64,000 nt of DNA from Heliopora coerulea. Its lineage: Eukaryota > Cnidaria > Anthozoa > Scleralcyonacea > Helioporidae. A program made the position numbers and the translations under genes. Below the pieces are notes generated by a model. That model did no database searches and was not told the origin of the DNA. It worked only from the letters and a program-made list of their open reading frames with translations. Of this stretch, positions 27,701 to 39,728 are shown piece after piece; the stretch's first letter is position 1; every line of letters starts with the position of its first letter. The stretch spans positions 558,001 to 622,000 of the forward strand of contig JASJOG010000058.1 in the NCBI GenBank assembly GCA_030142905.1, given 5' to 3'.

Positions 27701-30700
27701 TCTCGTTCCAAGTTCTAAAGATGCAGAGTCTACATGTGAGAAACCTAAACAAGATGCAGACACTTCTGTTAGAATTACGTGATCCCAGTAGCCTGAATGA
27801 TTTACACACGAATGAGAAAACATCGAAGAGTGCACAATCTGCACAGATTGGATTAAAAAGTCCATTAAAGAGCGTTGTAGAATCTAGGAAACCAGCAGAT
27901 GAAGGTACTGTAATTCCTTCTTCAAATTTTTCAATTTCCATATTTACCTCTTTCTCTTCCTTTCAAAAAATTCTCATGTGCTATTTTCTCCTCTTAAATC
28001 CCACTTTTCCGTGAAAGATGTCTGTCCGAAGCGAATTTTTTGTTCTCCAAATAAACCCGTTCTTTTACAACAAATATGACCATGTTGTAAAAAATGCTCC
28101 TATCTCTGGATAGGATTCCTAGAAACTGGAACTTCAACCTTCTTTAGCAGAAATTTCTGACTGCTTTCCTGTGAAGTGTTTAGTGTTCTTCTTCTTTCCT
28201 GAAACAGAGCAACAAGTATCGGAAGAGGAACGTGGGAACACCAGCAGTACGTCATGTTCTTTGGAGAGCTTAGAGAAACCTAGCACTCAAGTGTGTCAAT
28301 TATTCAGCAACTTTCACCACCTAAAGCTTCGTAATTCTGAACTCCACCGATTTTTGCAAGTGTTCATCAAATGTGCAAAGATTTTGAAGCCTTTGGAGAT
28401 GTCTGTAATCCACGTGCTTCGTGATTTTTTTGAAGAAGGTATTTTCAATGACATTTCGTTTATTAATCCATTGGAAAAAGACAAGGATGCACTTTAGGAT
28501 ATTACTCTGGCTAACACCAGATGATTTTGTTTGGCAGAGTGGGGTGTTTGCTCCTGATTCGGTTAAACATCCATTTTTTTTCCTCATCGATCGAGCGAAG
28601 CTCGGTTCTTATCGCGTAAATGGTAGGTTGGTTAATTTCAGTTCTGTGTATTTTCACATCTTCCTACTTGATTGTTTGTATCTCTCGTTGTACTGCTCGT
28701 TTAGAGGACATCCTTTCATGAAAAAAAAAACCCCACGAGATTTTGTTAATACTTCTGTCCTTTAACTATTTCTTTGTACTCTCCAGAGGAGAACAGTGTA
28801 CCAAAAAGCCTCGAAAATATAATCCAAACTGCCGAAGAGATTTTTCCCAGAGAAAGCGTTCTTCTCAAACATCATCGGAATCCATATGAACAAGTAGTTC
28901 ATATGGCAAAAACAAGCGATAGATTAAGAGCCTCGTATGCAGGCAAGTCAGGAAGTATCATTGTACCCAACGGAAAAGGAACTTTGTGTGCAGTGGACGG
29001 CCGTGTTATATATCAAGGAGAATGGAAAAAAGGTTTGTGTAGATGTATTAGGTAGTAAACGAGGACGCTCGCTGAGAGAGAAAAAGCTGGGACCTCTGTA
29101 ATAGCTGGCACATTCTGGAACCGTGCTTTTCGAACCAGGAGGGAACAAGGGAGGAAAGGAGCAAGATTGGGAAGGAGGCAGAGTGGAGGGATAGATGGGC
29201 AGAAGGGAAGATGGGTGGGTGAATAAGGGAATATATGGAGGAGGATGAATAGGTGGATGGAAGGAAACGAGAGGGGAGCAAGGAAAATGCTAGGAAAGGG
29301 AAATAAAGCGAAGAGAAAGGAAGGAAAGAGAAGACAAGAGAGGAGAAGGGGAAAAGAAAGACAAGAAAGAAAAAGGACGTCAGCAGGGAAGAAAGGTTAG
29401 AGAAAAAGGATAATAAATAGTGGAAAGATCAAAAAAAATGACGAAAAAAGAATTGGCAGAGTTAGCCATAGCTCTTGGTTAACCAAACATAATTTTTCAG
29501 GGAAGAGACATGGCTGTGGAAAAGCTTTCATGACTTGTGAGAAACACGCCTATTGGTCAGCCATAGGTGAATATGAGGGAAACTGGAGAAACAATTGTAG
29601 GTCAGTTACTGAATACTGTGATTCCAGCATAACAATGAAATGTTCTGTTCATGGTAGAGGTGTATCAAAATCAATGTCATTTCTTAAAACGTCAAACACT
29701 AATCAGTTCCTGTTTTTAACTTATTTCTGTTAAATATTAGACATGGGTTTGGCCATATGGTGTTCTCAGATGGCTCCGTGTATGACGGAGAGTGGGAAAT
29801 GGATGAGATTCAAGGACGAGGTGTCATGAATCGGTTCGATGGTTGCGTTCTGGAAGGATTTTGGTTGGGTGGAAATCCGAACGGATGCATGACATTCACC
29901 TGGCCACATGGTTTGGTGGAGTACCGGGAGTACAGAAGAGGAGACATAGTCAGAGGTAAGATCAATTGTTTCTCGTTAATGTTATGATCATCCCTTGCCG
30001 TTCCATGAGGGATGCTGTTTTTCGCCATGTTCTTGATTGATGATTCCTCTCTCCCTTGTTTACTGATCAACGATAAACATCACAAATGACTTTCGTACTT
30101 CAATATCTCATCGATTATTTTGTCGACAAAGCGCATCTTTGATTGGACAGTTTTACTCTCAGCTACTTCTTTTTGCATTTATAATCGTTAATTTGTTTGC
30201 TTGTCATCTCACTCAACTTCCACACACAGCAGTATAGAATTTCTCGTCCTTTGCTCGTGAACTCATAGATATTTGTAAATCACGATAACGTACACACTTA
30301 CTCCAGTTTTTCAACCGTTAAATGGTGAAGAATAAAAGTTCCAAATGTCAACTCACTGCTTACACAACATTCCACTTTTATTTACAGTTATCCCTTGCTA
30401 TATCGCGGTTCACCTTTCGCGGCTTCACTGTTTCGCGGGTTTTGTTAATATGTATATGTATTTCTATATTGCGGATTTCCCGCTATATCGCGGGATCGCG
30501 GGATGCGCCGTTATATATAAAATGAGATCGTACACGGCATGCTATTGGCTAACAGACGAGAGCCGACCAATCAGAGCATGAGTTCTGTGTCCTGGGTGCT
30601 GATTGGCTCATGGAGCGCAGCATCTCGCCTTGTCGGACGCTTCGCTTGTCCACTTCGCTTCAACGTGTGATCCGATCGCGTAGTGTTACTTTATAGTCTT

Positions 30701-31462
30701 GTGTTTTGTGAAAGTTTTGTGAAATATTTGCTTTATTTCAAGCCCTGTGATGCCACCCAAACGTCCTCATGAAACGGCGCCGTCACAAGAGCTGTAAATA
30801 AATATAGTATCGCTACTTCGCGGATTTTCGCTTATCGCGAGCAGTCCTGGAACCTAACACCCACGATAAACGAGGGATGACTGTACTCCTAAATTATACC
30901 TTAACTATTAGTTTAAACTTTTTATACTGAAAACATTACTGTAGAAACTCTCTCCAATACTGAACTATTTTTTATTATTTTTTATTTTATTTTATTATTA
31001 TTTGTTTTTACGATAGTATTTGATCCCCGTTATGACCTATCGACGGCAATCCAAACGGTGAGATGCATCAACCGTGTAAGCGAGGAAAAGACGTTCTATA
31101 AGAACTACGTGAGATCTTTACAAAAGGAAGTTTCTTCACTGACCGAGCGTTATGATAAAAAAGAAAAGCGTTCTCTGGCTGAAGAACGAGCTGAGAAAAT
31201 GCAAATTGTGAACACACTACAACGAGAGTTGGACCAGTGTCAGAAAACGCAGAGAGAAGAAGCGCAGAAACTTGAGGAGTTGCGTAGGAGATCGGAGTGC
31301 CAGATTTGCATGCAACATCCCAAAGATTGTCTGTTATTACCGTGCTTACATTTTAATTTCTGTACCTCGTGTGTGGAACGGTTGAAAGCAAGAGAACCGT
31401 CTCTTAAATGTCCTACTTGTAGACAGCTAACCAATGGAGAGATTCGCTGTAAATTTTCTTAA
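24706..31462 (+). CDS. MORN-repeat and RING-finger protein (putative E3 ubiquitin ligase)
   Basis: Eight in-phase exons (24706-24811, 25562-25620, 27085-27904, 28208-28438, 28787-29032, 29501-29600, 29741-29955, 31017-31462) encode 740 residues. Residues about 467-592 hold three or four MORN-like motifs ([43 protein letters not shown]). A charged coiled coil follows at about 607-680. The protein ends in a C3HC4 RING at 687-727 ([26 protein letters not shown]), just before the stop. The N-terminal half is helical with Leu-rich segments ([19 protein letters not shown]) and no family I recognise. C-terminal RINGs of this type usually recruit E2 enzymes, so ubiquitin ligase activity is inferred; MORN repeats often bind membranes or partners. 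I know of no human gene with this exact architecture. The model is strong; the function is inferred. Confidence 0.88.
26592..26720. repeat. GGAT/GGAC tetranucleotide microsatellite
   Basis: About 130 bp of imperfect GGAT repeats with GGAC variants lies in an intron of the MORN/RING gene. The minus-strand reading frames through it give Pro-Ser-Ile-His repeats, which are translation artefacts. Confidence 0.92.
29060..29450. repeat. Purine-rich intronic tract
   Basis: This intron of the MORN/RING gene is almost all A and G on the plus strand (AGGAAGG, GAAAAG and GGATGGGTGGGTG runs) for nearly 400 bp. It is low-complexity sequence, possibly able to form unusual DNA structure. No coding content is evident. 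Confidence 0.7.
30385..30883 (+). mobile_element. Tigger/pogo-like DNA transposon, internally deleted
   Basis: A 499-bp element is flanked by TA on both sides (30383-30384 and 30884-30885). Its ends are inverted: CAGTTATCCCTTGCTATATCG at the left (first 20 nt) against CAGTCATCCCTCGTTTATCG read from the right. Internally there are subterminal repeats of the CGCGG type. An ATG at 30750 begins [15 protein letters not shown] and then hits a stop at 30797, as expected of a transposase start truncated by internal deletion. TA duplications and these ends fit the Tc1/mariner superfamily, pogo/Tigger branch. It cannot move by itself. It sits in the last intron of the MORN/RING gene. Confidence 0.85.
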
Positions 31463-31929
31463 AACCACACTCTGATTATTTCAACATATCTGATTGCTGG
31501 ATGACAACAACGATTGCTACATTACACAATTATTAGCTTCATGCTATGTCATAGATACCGAATGTATTTAATAAATTGCAAATATTATTAAAAAAGAACC
31601 GCTTCAAAACATTTTAACTTGATGAATTTAATAAATTTTTCCTACATCTAAGGAGAGTGAGCTTCAGTCTCCCTGATTTCACAAGGAAGTTTAGAGTTAG
31701 TGTTCGGGTTTTAGGATTAAAATTATGATTAGGGTCGGGTTTTATTTGCCACCAAATCACCGGAAATCGACAAAAATCTAATCTTCAAAACTGGCCGGAA
31801 ACTGTCTGTAAACTTGATTTACTCGCCCCAGTTTTCCTTTTGGAATTTCGAGTGATTTCAGGATGTAAACTGGTTACTGTTCTGATTTGAACTGTGGTAC
31901 CACGCTGAAAGTTCATACTTTGTAAGATT
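31463..31929. other. Short intergenic region between MORN/RING and HLCS genes
   Basis: Only about 470 bp separates the RING gene stop from the HLCS ATG, both on the plus strand. An AATAAA near 31570 is a likely polyadenylation signal for the upstream gene. The remainder must hold the HLCS promoter or 5' UTR. No other feature is seen. Confidence 0.5.
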
Positions 31930-34900
31930 ATGTTTTCTCTGGGGTATCTTTTTGGCATCTTTGGGACAAATAACCAACAAATGAGATTACTTCAGCTACT
32001 CAAACAGTTTGATCGACGAGCAAGTCTTGGGTTTACTGTTGAAGGTTGCCCATCGCTCACCTCACCGACTCTGGGATATAAGAAAGAATTTCAAAGAGAG
32101 TTACTCTTCAGACAGGATGATGTGAGCGTTTTTAAAATTGAACCAATGCCAACGGTAAGGGATAATGTGAGCACAAGGCTAAATCGTATAAATTACCTCT
32201 TTCCGTTTAGAAAGATGATATGTAAAACAATTGAGTGTGGATGCGGGGAAGGGGGGGACACAAACAGTTCTAACATAGAACTCCCTTTTTTTTGGGTTTG
32301 AGATGGAATGGTGGATAGGGGGCACTATTCCTGGACTGATACTTTTGTTTGGGCACACTATATACCCAGTGCACATCCTGCTGCTCACTTATATTTGCAT
32401 AAGTTGTAGTAACAAAAAAGGTGTTAACATGAAGAATTGTCAATTTATGGTGGATTTGGAAAAACTGTCTACAGCAGCACACCAACACTTACTCTCTCTT
32501 CTATGATGCAAGCAGCAGCTAGAAACAAGCTCCATGCACAATTTCAGGGTAATCCTTAGCTTTAATTATGAATTAATATTTTGTAAATAAGCAGTACCAA
32601 CTTTCTTTTGTATCATCTTTAGGTTAAAGATAATGTTCTCATGCAAAAGTTTAACTGGTTTGTGGCCTCTGATAATCCAATGTATGATGAAAAGAAACTT
32701 CATTTCATACTTAAAGCAACTTCAAGTGATCAAATCATTGAGAATGATATCAGAAAAAATATGAGATCTAAAGTAATTCTGAATAACACTCCTGTTGATG
32801 TATTAGCATGGATGACATCTCATTCAACAATCACATTATTATTGTCAAGTACTGTTGAGGAGTATGCAACCTTTGGATCTGCCCTTCTGAGGAAAAATTT
32901 GGGATCATTTTTCCACCTTGATGTTCAGCATATGTACTGTAAGTATGGTGTCTGTAAAATTTGTCAAGCTGTTTTTACTGGTGTTGTTGCTGATGCAAGT
33001 ATGGTAATATCCCCTTTAAATAGATAAATGACATATAAACAGAAGTTTTGCGACTTTGTACTTCTTTACCATCATTGTAACCATTACTGTAATTGTTGCT
33101 GTTCTGACTTGTAGACATACAGTTGACTTTTGTTGTAATATATCCTATTGAAATCAAGGATTCATAGCAAAAGGGGGAACTCCTTGATAAGTAAATCATC
33201 TGGCATTAGTCAGATCAAAATAATGCAATGAGATGAAACTGTCCTATTTCATTGGAAAGGTACCAGCCATTTTAAACATAGTGAAAGGAACACCCTCCTC
33301 TGAATGCTATTCAGTTTTTTGCCCCCCCCTGATGATAACATTTTCCACATACTGATCACACATTTTTATGGGTTACATATTAAATTAATTTTCTTTAAGT
33401 GACTGTACTTCTTAATAAATTTTAATGGTTTTATGATTTACAATTTCAATGAATGTAGCATCAATACTGACAGTATAATCCAATGCAATACAATTCAGTG
33501 TAGTACAATATAGTATGATAGTATGATAATTATACTGTCAATAGATGTAATATAGTCTGTAAACTTTATAATTAAGTTATCTACTTGTACAAGAATAGTT
33601 TGCAGACCATGAAATGCAAAACTATATAACATTTTATTGCAATAGTACATGTAAGTTTTTATTTTTTCTTAGCCATTGACCATGGGATATCATCCAAAGC
33701 TCTGAAGCCTCCTAACATCCTTATCTACACTGGAGATAATGAAAAAAGCAGTGATAAATTCAAGAAAGCAAAGAAACTTCTTGGGCAGTGTTTAGACCAG
33801 GACAAATATGTGATTTACCAGTTAAAACCCAATCATATTTTGACATATCCATGGAGGGAAAACACCAGATTGCTTGTAGTGGCAACAGATCAGGAAATTG
33901 AGAAACCTATTAAGGATACAATTGATAGTTTTGTGGACAGAGGAGGAAGACTAGTTAGTTTTTGCACTCAGTACACTTTGGGTGCCAAGATAAAGTCCTC
34001 CAGCTTGAACAAGGTAGTAAGAGATATCAATTTGAGTGGACACTTTGAATCTTCTTTTAAATCATTGGGAGTCCATTGTGTGGATGCAGCATTTGAAGGT
34101 AAAATTAATACTTGTTATTGGACTAACATTAATGTTCAAAGTAAATAAATTATGTATTTGTGTTTTGGTGTTATTTGTTAATTGGTTAGGCACTAATCAT
34201 ACCATATCACTCATTTACTTTAGCAGCAATGATTTAACTATGAAGTATTTTCTTTATCTCATCTTGCAGTCTGGCAATTCAAAAATCTAAAACCCTTTCA
34301 TCTTCATTTTTTCTTATAAATAGTGGAAAAGAATGATAGAGTTAATATTTTAGCTTTGACTTCCACAACTTCTCAAGCTGTGATCGTCAGTGTTTTGCAT
34401 GGCTCTGGATTGGCTATTCTGTCTCTAGCTGACCTCTTGGCTGATAAGCTTGAACTATATAATGAATATGACTGCAGAAGGAAAAGATTGCTCAAAAACT
34501 TGTTAAATTATTTGGGATTAACATGCAAGGACTTGAAGAAGTCTGTCTTGACAGAAGCTTATTTATTAGGAAATTCTAAGGTAAAGATCTAGAACCAAGA
34601 TACAGTAGGGTCTGTGGATTCATAGTTTAACCCTTTCCTGTCTCTTACATCTCCCCTTCACAAGTAAAATTGTCTGGCATTAGCCAGTCAGGGTTTGGAC
34701 CGGAAAGGATTAGCACTATTGATTGGGCTAGAAGTGTACAGTGTGCAAATATCAGGACTGCCAAGATACCAGGGAGGTTCAATCAATGAGGCAACTGCTC
34801 TGGGGGCCCAGGATGTGCACAGGGCTACCCTGAGCCATGCACAGTCTCATTTTGAAGGGTATTTTAGGGTATTTTAGGGTGTTTTGATGTGGTCTGTAGT

Positions 34901-37613
34901 TTGTAGGAGGAGTCAGTGATAGTTATTGGAGTCTGTGGGGATTGCATCAAAATGCTCTAAGGTTTGCAGTTAGCACTACAGATTTTTTCTTTTTATTCTT
35001 ACAGGATAAGAGAAACTTTCTGGAGAGTGTAAAGGAACTCCTTGTGAACAGCTGTTTTGAAGGAAATAGTATCAATCTTTTGTTTTCCAACTATGATAGT
35101 GTTGAAGAAAGGTCTCCATCAGAAACATGGTTACCAATTATTGCATCTTCAGCTGCTGACCAAGTTTCATTTTGTTTTTCATCCTACAAAAGATTTTTAG
35201 AAACTAAAGACCTAGGTCACCTTGTAATTTATTCTGATGTTGTCACATCTACCCAAACAATTCTCAATGGGTAAATCTGAATGTTTTTGCAATTGTTTAA
35301 TTATTTCTTTGTCAGTAGCTTTACTGATTATTTTACATGGGTGCTTCACTGGAAAGTTTTTGATTTTCTTGTATATTATTTTTTATTGCTACTTAGTGAC
35401 AATCTTTACATTGGTTGTAAGTTTACTTTACATTGCATACCTGCTTATGTTGTTTACTGTTTTTCATGGTTACATTCATTTGCTGCTTACATTCATTTGC
35501 TGCTTACATAAGCCATTTCAATTGCTGATCTCTCCATTGATATGTAGATGCACTGCGATTTTTCTGACTTGTCAGATCTATTAAGTTTGCAAAAGTTGCT
35601 CCACTTTGATAGCTCAACAAACAACCTTGAGCTGAAACAGTTTAAAAATTATTTGCTTTAACAATTTAGGAGTTTGAAGCTCATTCAAAAACTACCACAA
35701 GGATGTGGGCTGGTTGTTCTTGGCCAACAACAAATACTTGGCAAAGGTATTCAATTAACCTTGATGGAACCTGACACAATTCATCAGTGTGGTGAAATAC
35801 TTAAGAATTGACTGTTATATATACTACAGAAAACATTTTTTTGTATGTTTAGATGTCAGAGTTGCAACTGTCAGACCTCTATCCCCACTTCACCTATACC
35901 ATCTGATGTTTATTTCTTGTAATACTGAGATTTTTATTCTAATAATTAAGCCATTCTTTCTCTCAATTATACAGGACGGGGAGCCAATGATTGGTTATCT
36001 CCAGATGGTTGTTTATCATTCTCTTTTCCAATCCAAGTTGATCTTGACTCACACCTTGGCTCCCGTCTTCCATTTATTCAACACATTGCAGCTTTGGCAG
36101 TTGTTGAGGGTGTCCAAAGCATGAAAAGTTACAAGGTAAGGATGAAAACACTAAAATGATAGATATTTTGATTCTATTATTCTGAGATACCTTGATTATA
36201 TGACATTTTTTGCACAGATGAAAAATGTAACTAATGTATATAACATTCTAAATTGGAGCTTTTTGTCTCAAGGATATAAATTTAAGGATTAAATGGCCTA
36301 ATGATATCTACTTTGGAAGAGACACCAAAATTGGTGGAATTCTTGTTAATTCATCCTTTCAAGGGAAAATGCTTTATGCTGTTATTGGTAAGTCTGGACA
36401 TTGTGGTAACTTACTAAGTGATTGATAAAAATTTTTCCTATTGTTTACTAATTTACTAATCATGAGTAATGACCATAAATCTTGGATGTGACTTACTACA
36501 TTGGTACAAATAAACTACTCCAATTATAATTTGGCCCATCTTCTGTTCAGTTGATATTCTTTCTTTATTTAAACTGCAACTGAGAACCAAAACCTGTTAA
36601 TCCTTCAAGTAATTTTTGCCTACTTAAACTCTACCTTACAGGAATTGGTGTGAACCTGGACAATAGTGAACCAACAACATGCATTAATGATATTGTGGAC
36701 AGAGAAAACCACCTTTACAAAAGAAACTTAAGCCATCTTTCCAGGGAGCAACTTCTTGCAAAAATACTGAATGCAATGGAAGGATTTTTAGAAGACTTTC
36801 AATTAAATGGTCCAGAAAACTTTTTAAATAAATATCACCAAAGATGGCTCCACAGGTACAGCAAATTAAGAAACTGCAGCCCAATAGTTTGTGAATTATG
36901 TCAAGGATTGTTTTGAAGGCACTTTGGATTAGTGCAATCTGGGTGGTAAAAATGTTTCAGGGTCATGACATATGATAATCATCAGAAGGTTAAACCAAAT
37001 GTTTGTCTGTTGAAACAAGTTACTGACATCATTTAAAATGTTTCAACTGACGAATCGAAAAGTTTGTCAAATGAGGCTTTGAACTTAGTCATTTAGCAAT
37101 AAATCCCAAGCATCCTTACCAACATTCACATTACAAACTTGGTTACAGCAGCATTCCCACCCCACCATGTGCCTCAGAGATATACTCATTCAAATTAAAT
37201 TGTTTCCTGTTCTGAGGTCTCCCTTTGCCTTGTGAAATCACCTGGCAGTACCCAGAGTTAAAAATATAAGATATAGCTGGATGGAAGAGAGTTAAAATAG
37301 AGCAGAGTAAGTAAAATAAGTTTTGATGAAGCCAGTGGCAAGTTTACCAGCTTACAAACAAATTTTACAGCATAAATCGATGTAATGTTGGAAAGTCATT
37401 GAAGAGTTTGCATGTATTGTTTTGTTTCTTTTGTGTAGTGATGCACAGGTGATACTTCAAAATGCAAATGGTCAAGAAGTGACCATCAAAGGATTAGATA
37501 ACATGGGTTTCTTGTCTGTTGTTACCAGTTCAAATGAAGTGATTTCTGTCCAGCCAGATGGGAACAGTTTTGACATGATGAGAAATCTGATAGCTATGAA
37601 GACTCATCAATAA
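31930..37613 (+). CDS. HLCS: Holocarboxylase synthetase (biotin-protein ligase)
   Basis: The enzyme activates biotin with ATP and attaches it to a lysine of the biotin-dependent carboxylases. Ten exons in phase (31930-32154, 32623-32938, 33673-34098, 34324-34580, 35005-35270, 35670-35746, 35975-36135, 36273-36387, 36642-36855, 37439-37613) give 743 residues (human 726). The N-terminal regulatory region includes PPNILIY and [11 protein letters not shown], matching the glutamine-amidotransferase-like part of animal HLCS. The catalytic domain shows [12 protein letters not shown] from about residue 523 (biotin/ATP loop), [11 protein letters not shown] at about 580-589, and KIGGILVNS with the conserved lysine. 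The C-terminal cap ends with [15 protein letters not shown]. The start at 31930 gives a hydrophobic [11 protein letters not shown]; whether this targets mitochondria or a further upstream exon exists is open. Confidence 0.96.
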
Positions 37614-37670
37614 TAGTAATATCTGCAAACATTACATGTTAAACTAAAAGACAAAACATATTCTGAAAAA

Positions 37671-37812
37671 GTGTCACCTTGTAAACTCAAGATTCGAGTT
37701 ATATAAGAGATGAAAGTGAAATGGTAATATTTCGATTTTATTACAAAATCATCTTCAGACCAAGTGACTTCATCTCTTATATAACTCGAATCTTGAGTTT
37801 ACAAGATGACAC
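37671..37812. repeat. Near-perfect 43-nt inverted repeat downstream of HLCS
   Basis: The left arm (37671-37713, beginning GTGTCACCTTGTAAACTC) and right arm (37770-37812, ending GAGTTTACAAGATGACAC) pair with a single mismatch over 43 nt around a 56-nt loop. It lies about 60 bp past the HLCS stop codon, so if the mRNA extends through it the 3' UTR would carry a strong hairpin. It is probably a MITE or foldback repeat. Confidence 0.88.
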
Positions 37813-37876
37813 TGTTTTTTGGAATGCATTTTGTCTTACTTTTTGAAACTGTCGGCTGGTTGTGGATTACATGTTA

Positions 37877-37963
37877 ACCCTTTGCCTGTCTAGCCTTTGT
37901 TTGATGTTATCACTCAGACATCAGTGTGTGTCATATGTGATGCACAGGACAGGCAAAGGGTTA
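37877..37963. repeat. Short palindromic element with AACCCTTTGCC ends
   Basis: TTAACCCTTTGCCTGTC at the left pairs perfectly with GACAGGCAAAGGGTTAA at the right, 17 nt each, around a loop containing TGATGTTATCACTCAGACATCA. The AACCCTTT-type ends are shared with copies of the dispersed hairpin family in this window (for example 34630-34712). Confidence 0.8.
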
Positions 37964-38750
37964 AAGAAAAATAATGTTACAACATGTTTTAGACACAAAG
38001 AATGATTTATTTATTTGGTATAACCACTAAAGGATGAGATGTATGTATATTTGTGAATAAATATATTATTAAAATTCAACTTATAATTTTAATACCTAAT
38101 ATCTTTAACAATCAAGCAAAATGCCACCATAAGAAGCTCCAACTACTGACAGGTGTTGCATTTAAAATGTCATGTTGCAATAACAATAAATAGAGTAAAA
38201 CTTAATAAATTGGCTGTTACAAGGACATCAGATGCTGAATTTACCACCATGTTGCATTCAAAACATAAATAGTTAATAATTTACACTATAAAATAAATGC
38301 TAAAGCTTCAACTGCAATGGAGAATGGTTTTGTTTGCATAAATGAATTGTTTTCACACAATTCCAGTGCCAGAGCACTGTAGAGGTCACAAAAAGAGACA
38401 ATGTCTGGTAACAAATTCATGCCAGGAACAGAAGACAATTTGAGTGGATAAAACTTAAAGTGGATAAAGAATTACCCAAATGTTATTAAAACTGCTGCTT
38501 CAACATCTGCTTTCTGAACATAATTCCTAATCCTAATTGTTGTATGAATGATAGATGCCTAATTTTGTAGTTGAAGTTACACTTCCTATAATTCTTAATA
38601 ATTTAATATAATTTTCACTGGACTTTTGCCATGATCTATGAGTGCACTTAATTTTGTAGAAAGTTTGAAAGAAATGTTCTGTTCAAGTGGAAAGCTCCTT
38701 CAGTACCTTCAGCTTGTGTGTGAAAATATGCCTGTTTCAGTTTTCCAAGG

Positions 38751-39728
38751 TCAAACCATCAATCTTACAGTTTGCATGTGTTGTGAAGGAACATTAAAGT
38801 TTGGTACAAGGAATTGCCACCAATACTCACGGGAGTATAAGAACATTATCCAAAGTCGTCGTTTTTTCTTGTTCATGATTCTGTTTAAAAGATTTCGCCC
38901 AAATACTGCACAGTTTTTTGATCTTTGAGCATTTGTCAACAGGTCAATGGTCGACCAGTCTGACAAAAGCAAAAGACTTTGTAAACAAAACATGGCTAGA
39001 GTAAACAATGCCATAAATGCAACAGGAATAAATATAACAGCGTAGTCCCCAAGCTTTCGGCATATACCTGGTGGATACCATGGCAACAGAGATAGGTGCT
39101 TGCCAGAGTACACCATGCAATGGTAAAATGCATCATGGGTCATGTACAAGGAAAATGCAAGGCCTACCACGCTGTAGCATATAAAAAGATAAAAATAGGA
39201 GTAGTTTTCAAGACCAACACAGTTGTTTGTGAACGGACAATGGTGACACATCATTGTAACACATCTGCCACACGTTCCACAGTGATGCGTCTCTGTTGTT
39301 TTGACCCGATCACATTTCAAACAAAGGACGCAATCATTTTCGCAGGTTAATCCCTCTTCTTCCATCGCTTGTGTCGTCGGTGGATGACCAGGCGACGTTA
39401 ACATGGCCGCAAAGTAATTAAAGGTCACGTTTACCCAGAGGTAGCAAGCCACGGTGACAAGAAAGAGGCCTTCTTTTGACGAGTAAGGGTGCTCGACTTT
39501 CACAGGTAAAAAGACGAGGAAAAAGAACCATATTGCACTGGCCACCATCACGACTATAGGACTTACTTGGATAAACTTGATAGTTTTTTCAATAGCGCGA
39601 TTATGCCGTAAACTAGGGAAGACTTTCTGTATCGTGTTCACTATGAAAATAACTTGAATGACACCGACACCTCCAGCAAGAACCATCACAAGTGCCATCT
39701 TGTCCTTTAGATGTATCTCATCTAGCAT
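38751..39728 (-). CDS. DHHC-type palmitoyltransferase with a CHHC motif
   Basis: This resembles the zinc-finger DHHC S-acyltransferases, membrane enzymes that attach palmitate to protein cysteines. One uninterrupted frame gives 325 residues from the ATG at 39728; the frame is open 5' of it, so an upstream exon spliced near 39761 is possible. Membrane segments are predicted near MALVMVLAGGVGVIQVIFIV, IVVMVASAIWFFFLVFLPV, GLFLVTVACYLWVNV, SYFYLFICYSVVGLAFSLYM and YAVIFIPVAFMALFTLAMFC. The cysteine-rich domain is well kept (CLKC, HHCGTCGRC, NNCVG), but the catalytic tetrad reads C-H-H-C (codons 39237-39248) in MMCHHCPFTNNC, so the usual aspartate is replaced, and the usual CPW is CPF. The family ends DNA convergent with HLCS and divergent from SMARCAD1. 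I cannot assign it to a named human ZDHHC. Confidence 0.85.
   Translation of the reverse strand: MLDEIHLKDKMALVMVLAGGVGVIQVIFIVNTIQKVFPSLRHNRAIEKTIKFIQVSPIVVMVASAIWFFFLVFLPVKVEHPYSSKEGLFLVTVACYLWVNVTFNYFAAMLTSPGHPPTTQAMEEEGLTCENDCVLCLKCDRVKTTETHHCGTCGRCVTMMCHHCPFTNNCVGLENYSYFYLFICYSVVGLAFSLYMTHDAFYHCMVYSGKHLSLLPWYPPGICRKLGDYAVIFIPVAFMALFTLAMFCLQSLLLLSDWSTIDLLTNAQRSKNCAVFGRNLLNRIMNKKKRRLWIMFLYSREYWWQFLVPNFNVPSQHMQTVRLMV

Larger units (their letters stand above)
37614..38750. other. Convergent region between HLCS and the palmitoyltransferase
   Basis: About 1.1 kb separates two convergent stop codons. It holds two palindromes (37671-37812 and 37877-37963, listed separately) and several AATAAA sequences, the one near 38057 being a candidate for HLCS. 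On the minus strand, TTTATT motifs near 38003-38012 could serve the opposing gene. No coding region is seen. Confidence 0.5.

Noticed and set aside
27270..27941. 223-codon minus-strand ORF
   Set aside because: It is the antisense shadow of a large exon of the MORN/RING gene, which has splice and phase support.
38638..38928. 96-codon plus-strand ORF
   Set aside because: It is antisense to the 3' end of the palmitoyltransferase, which has clear domain support.
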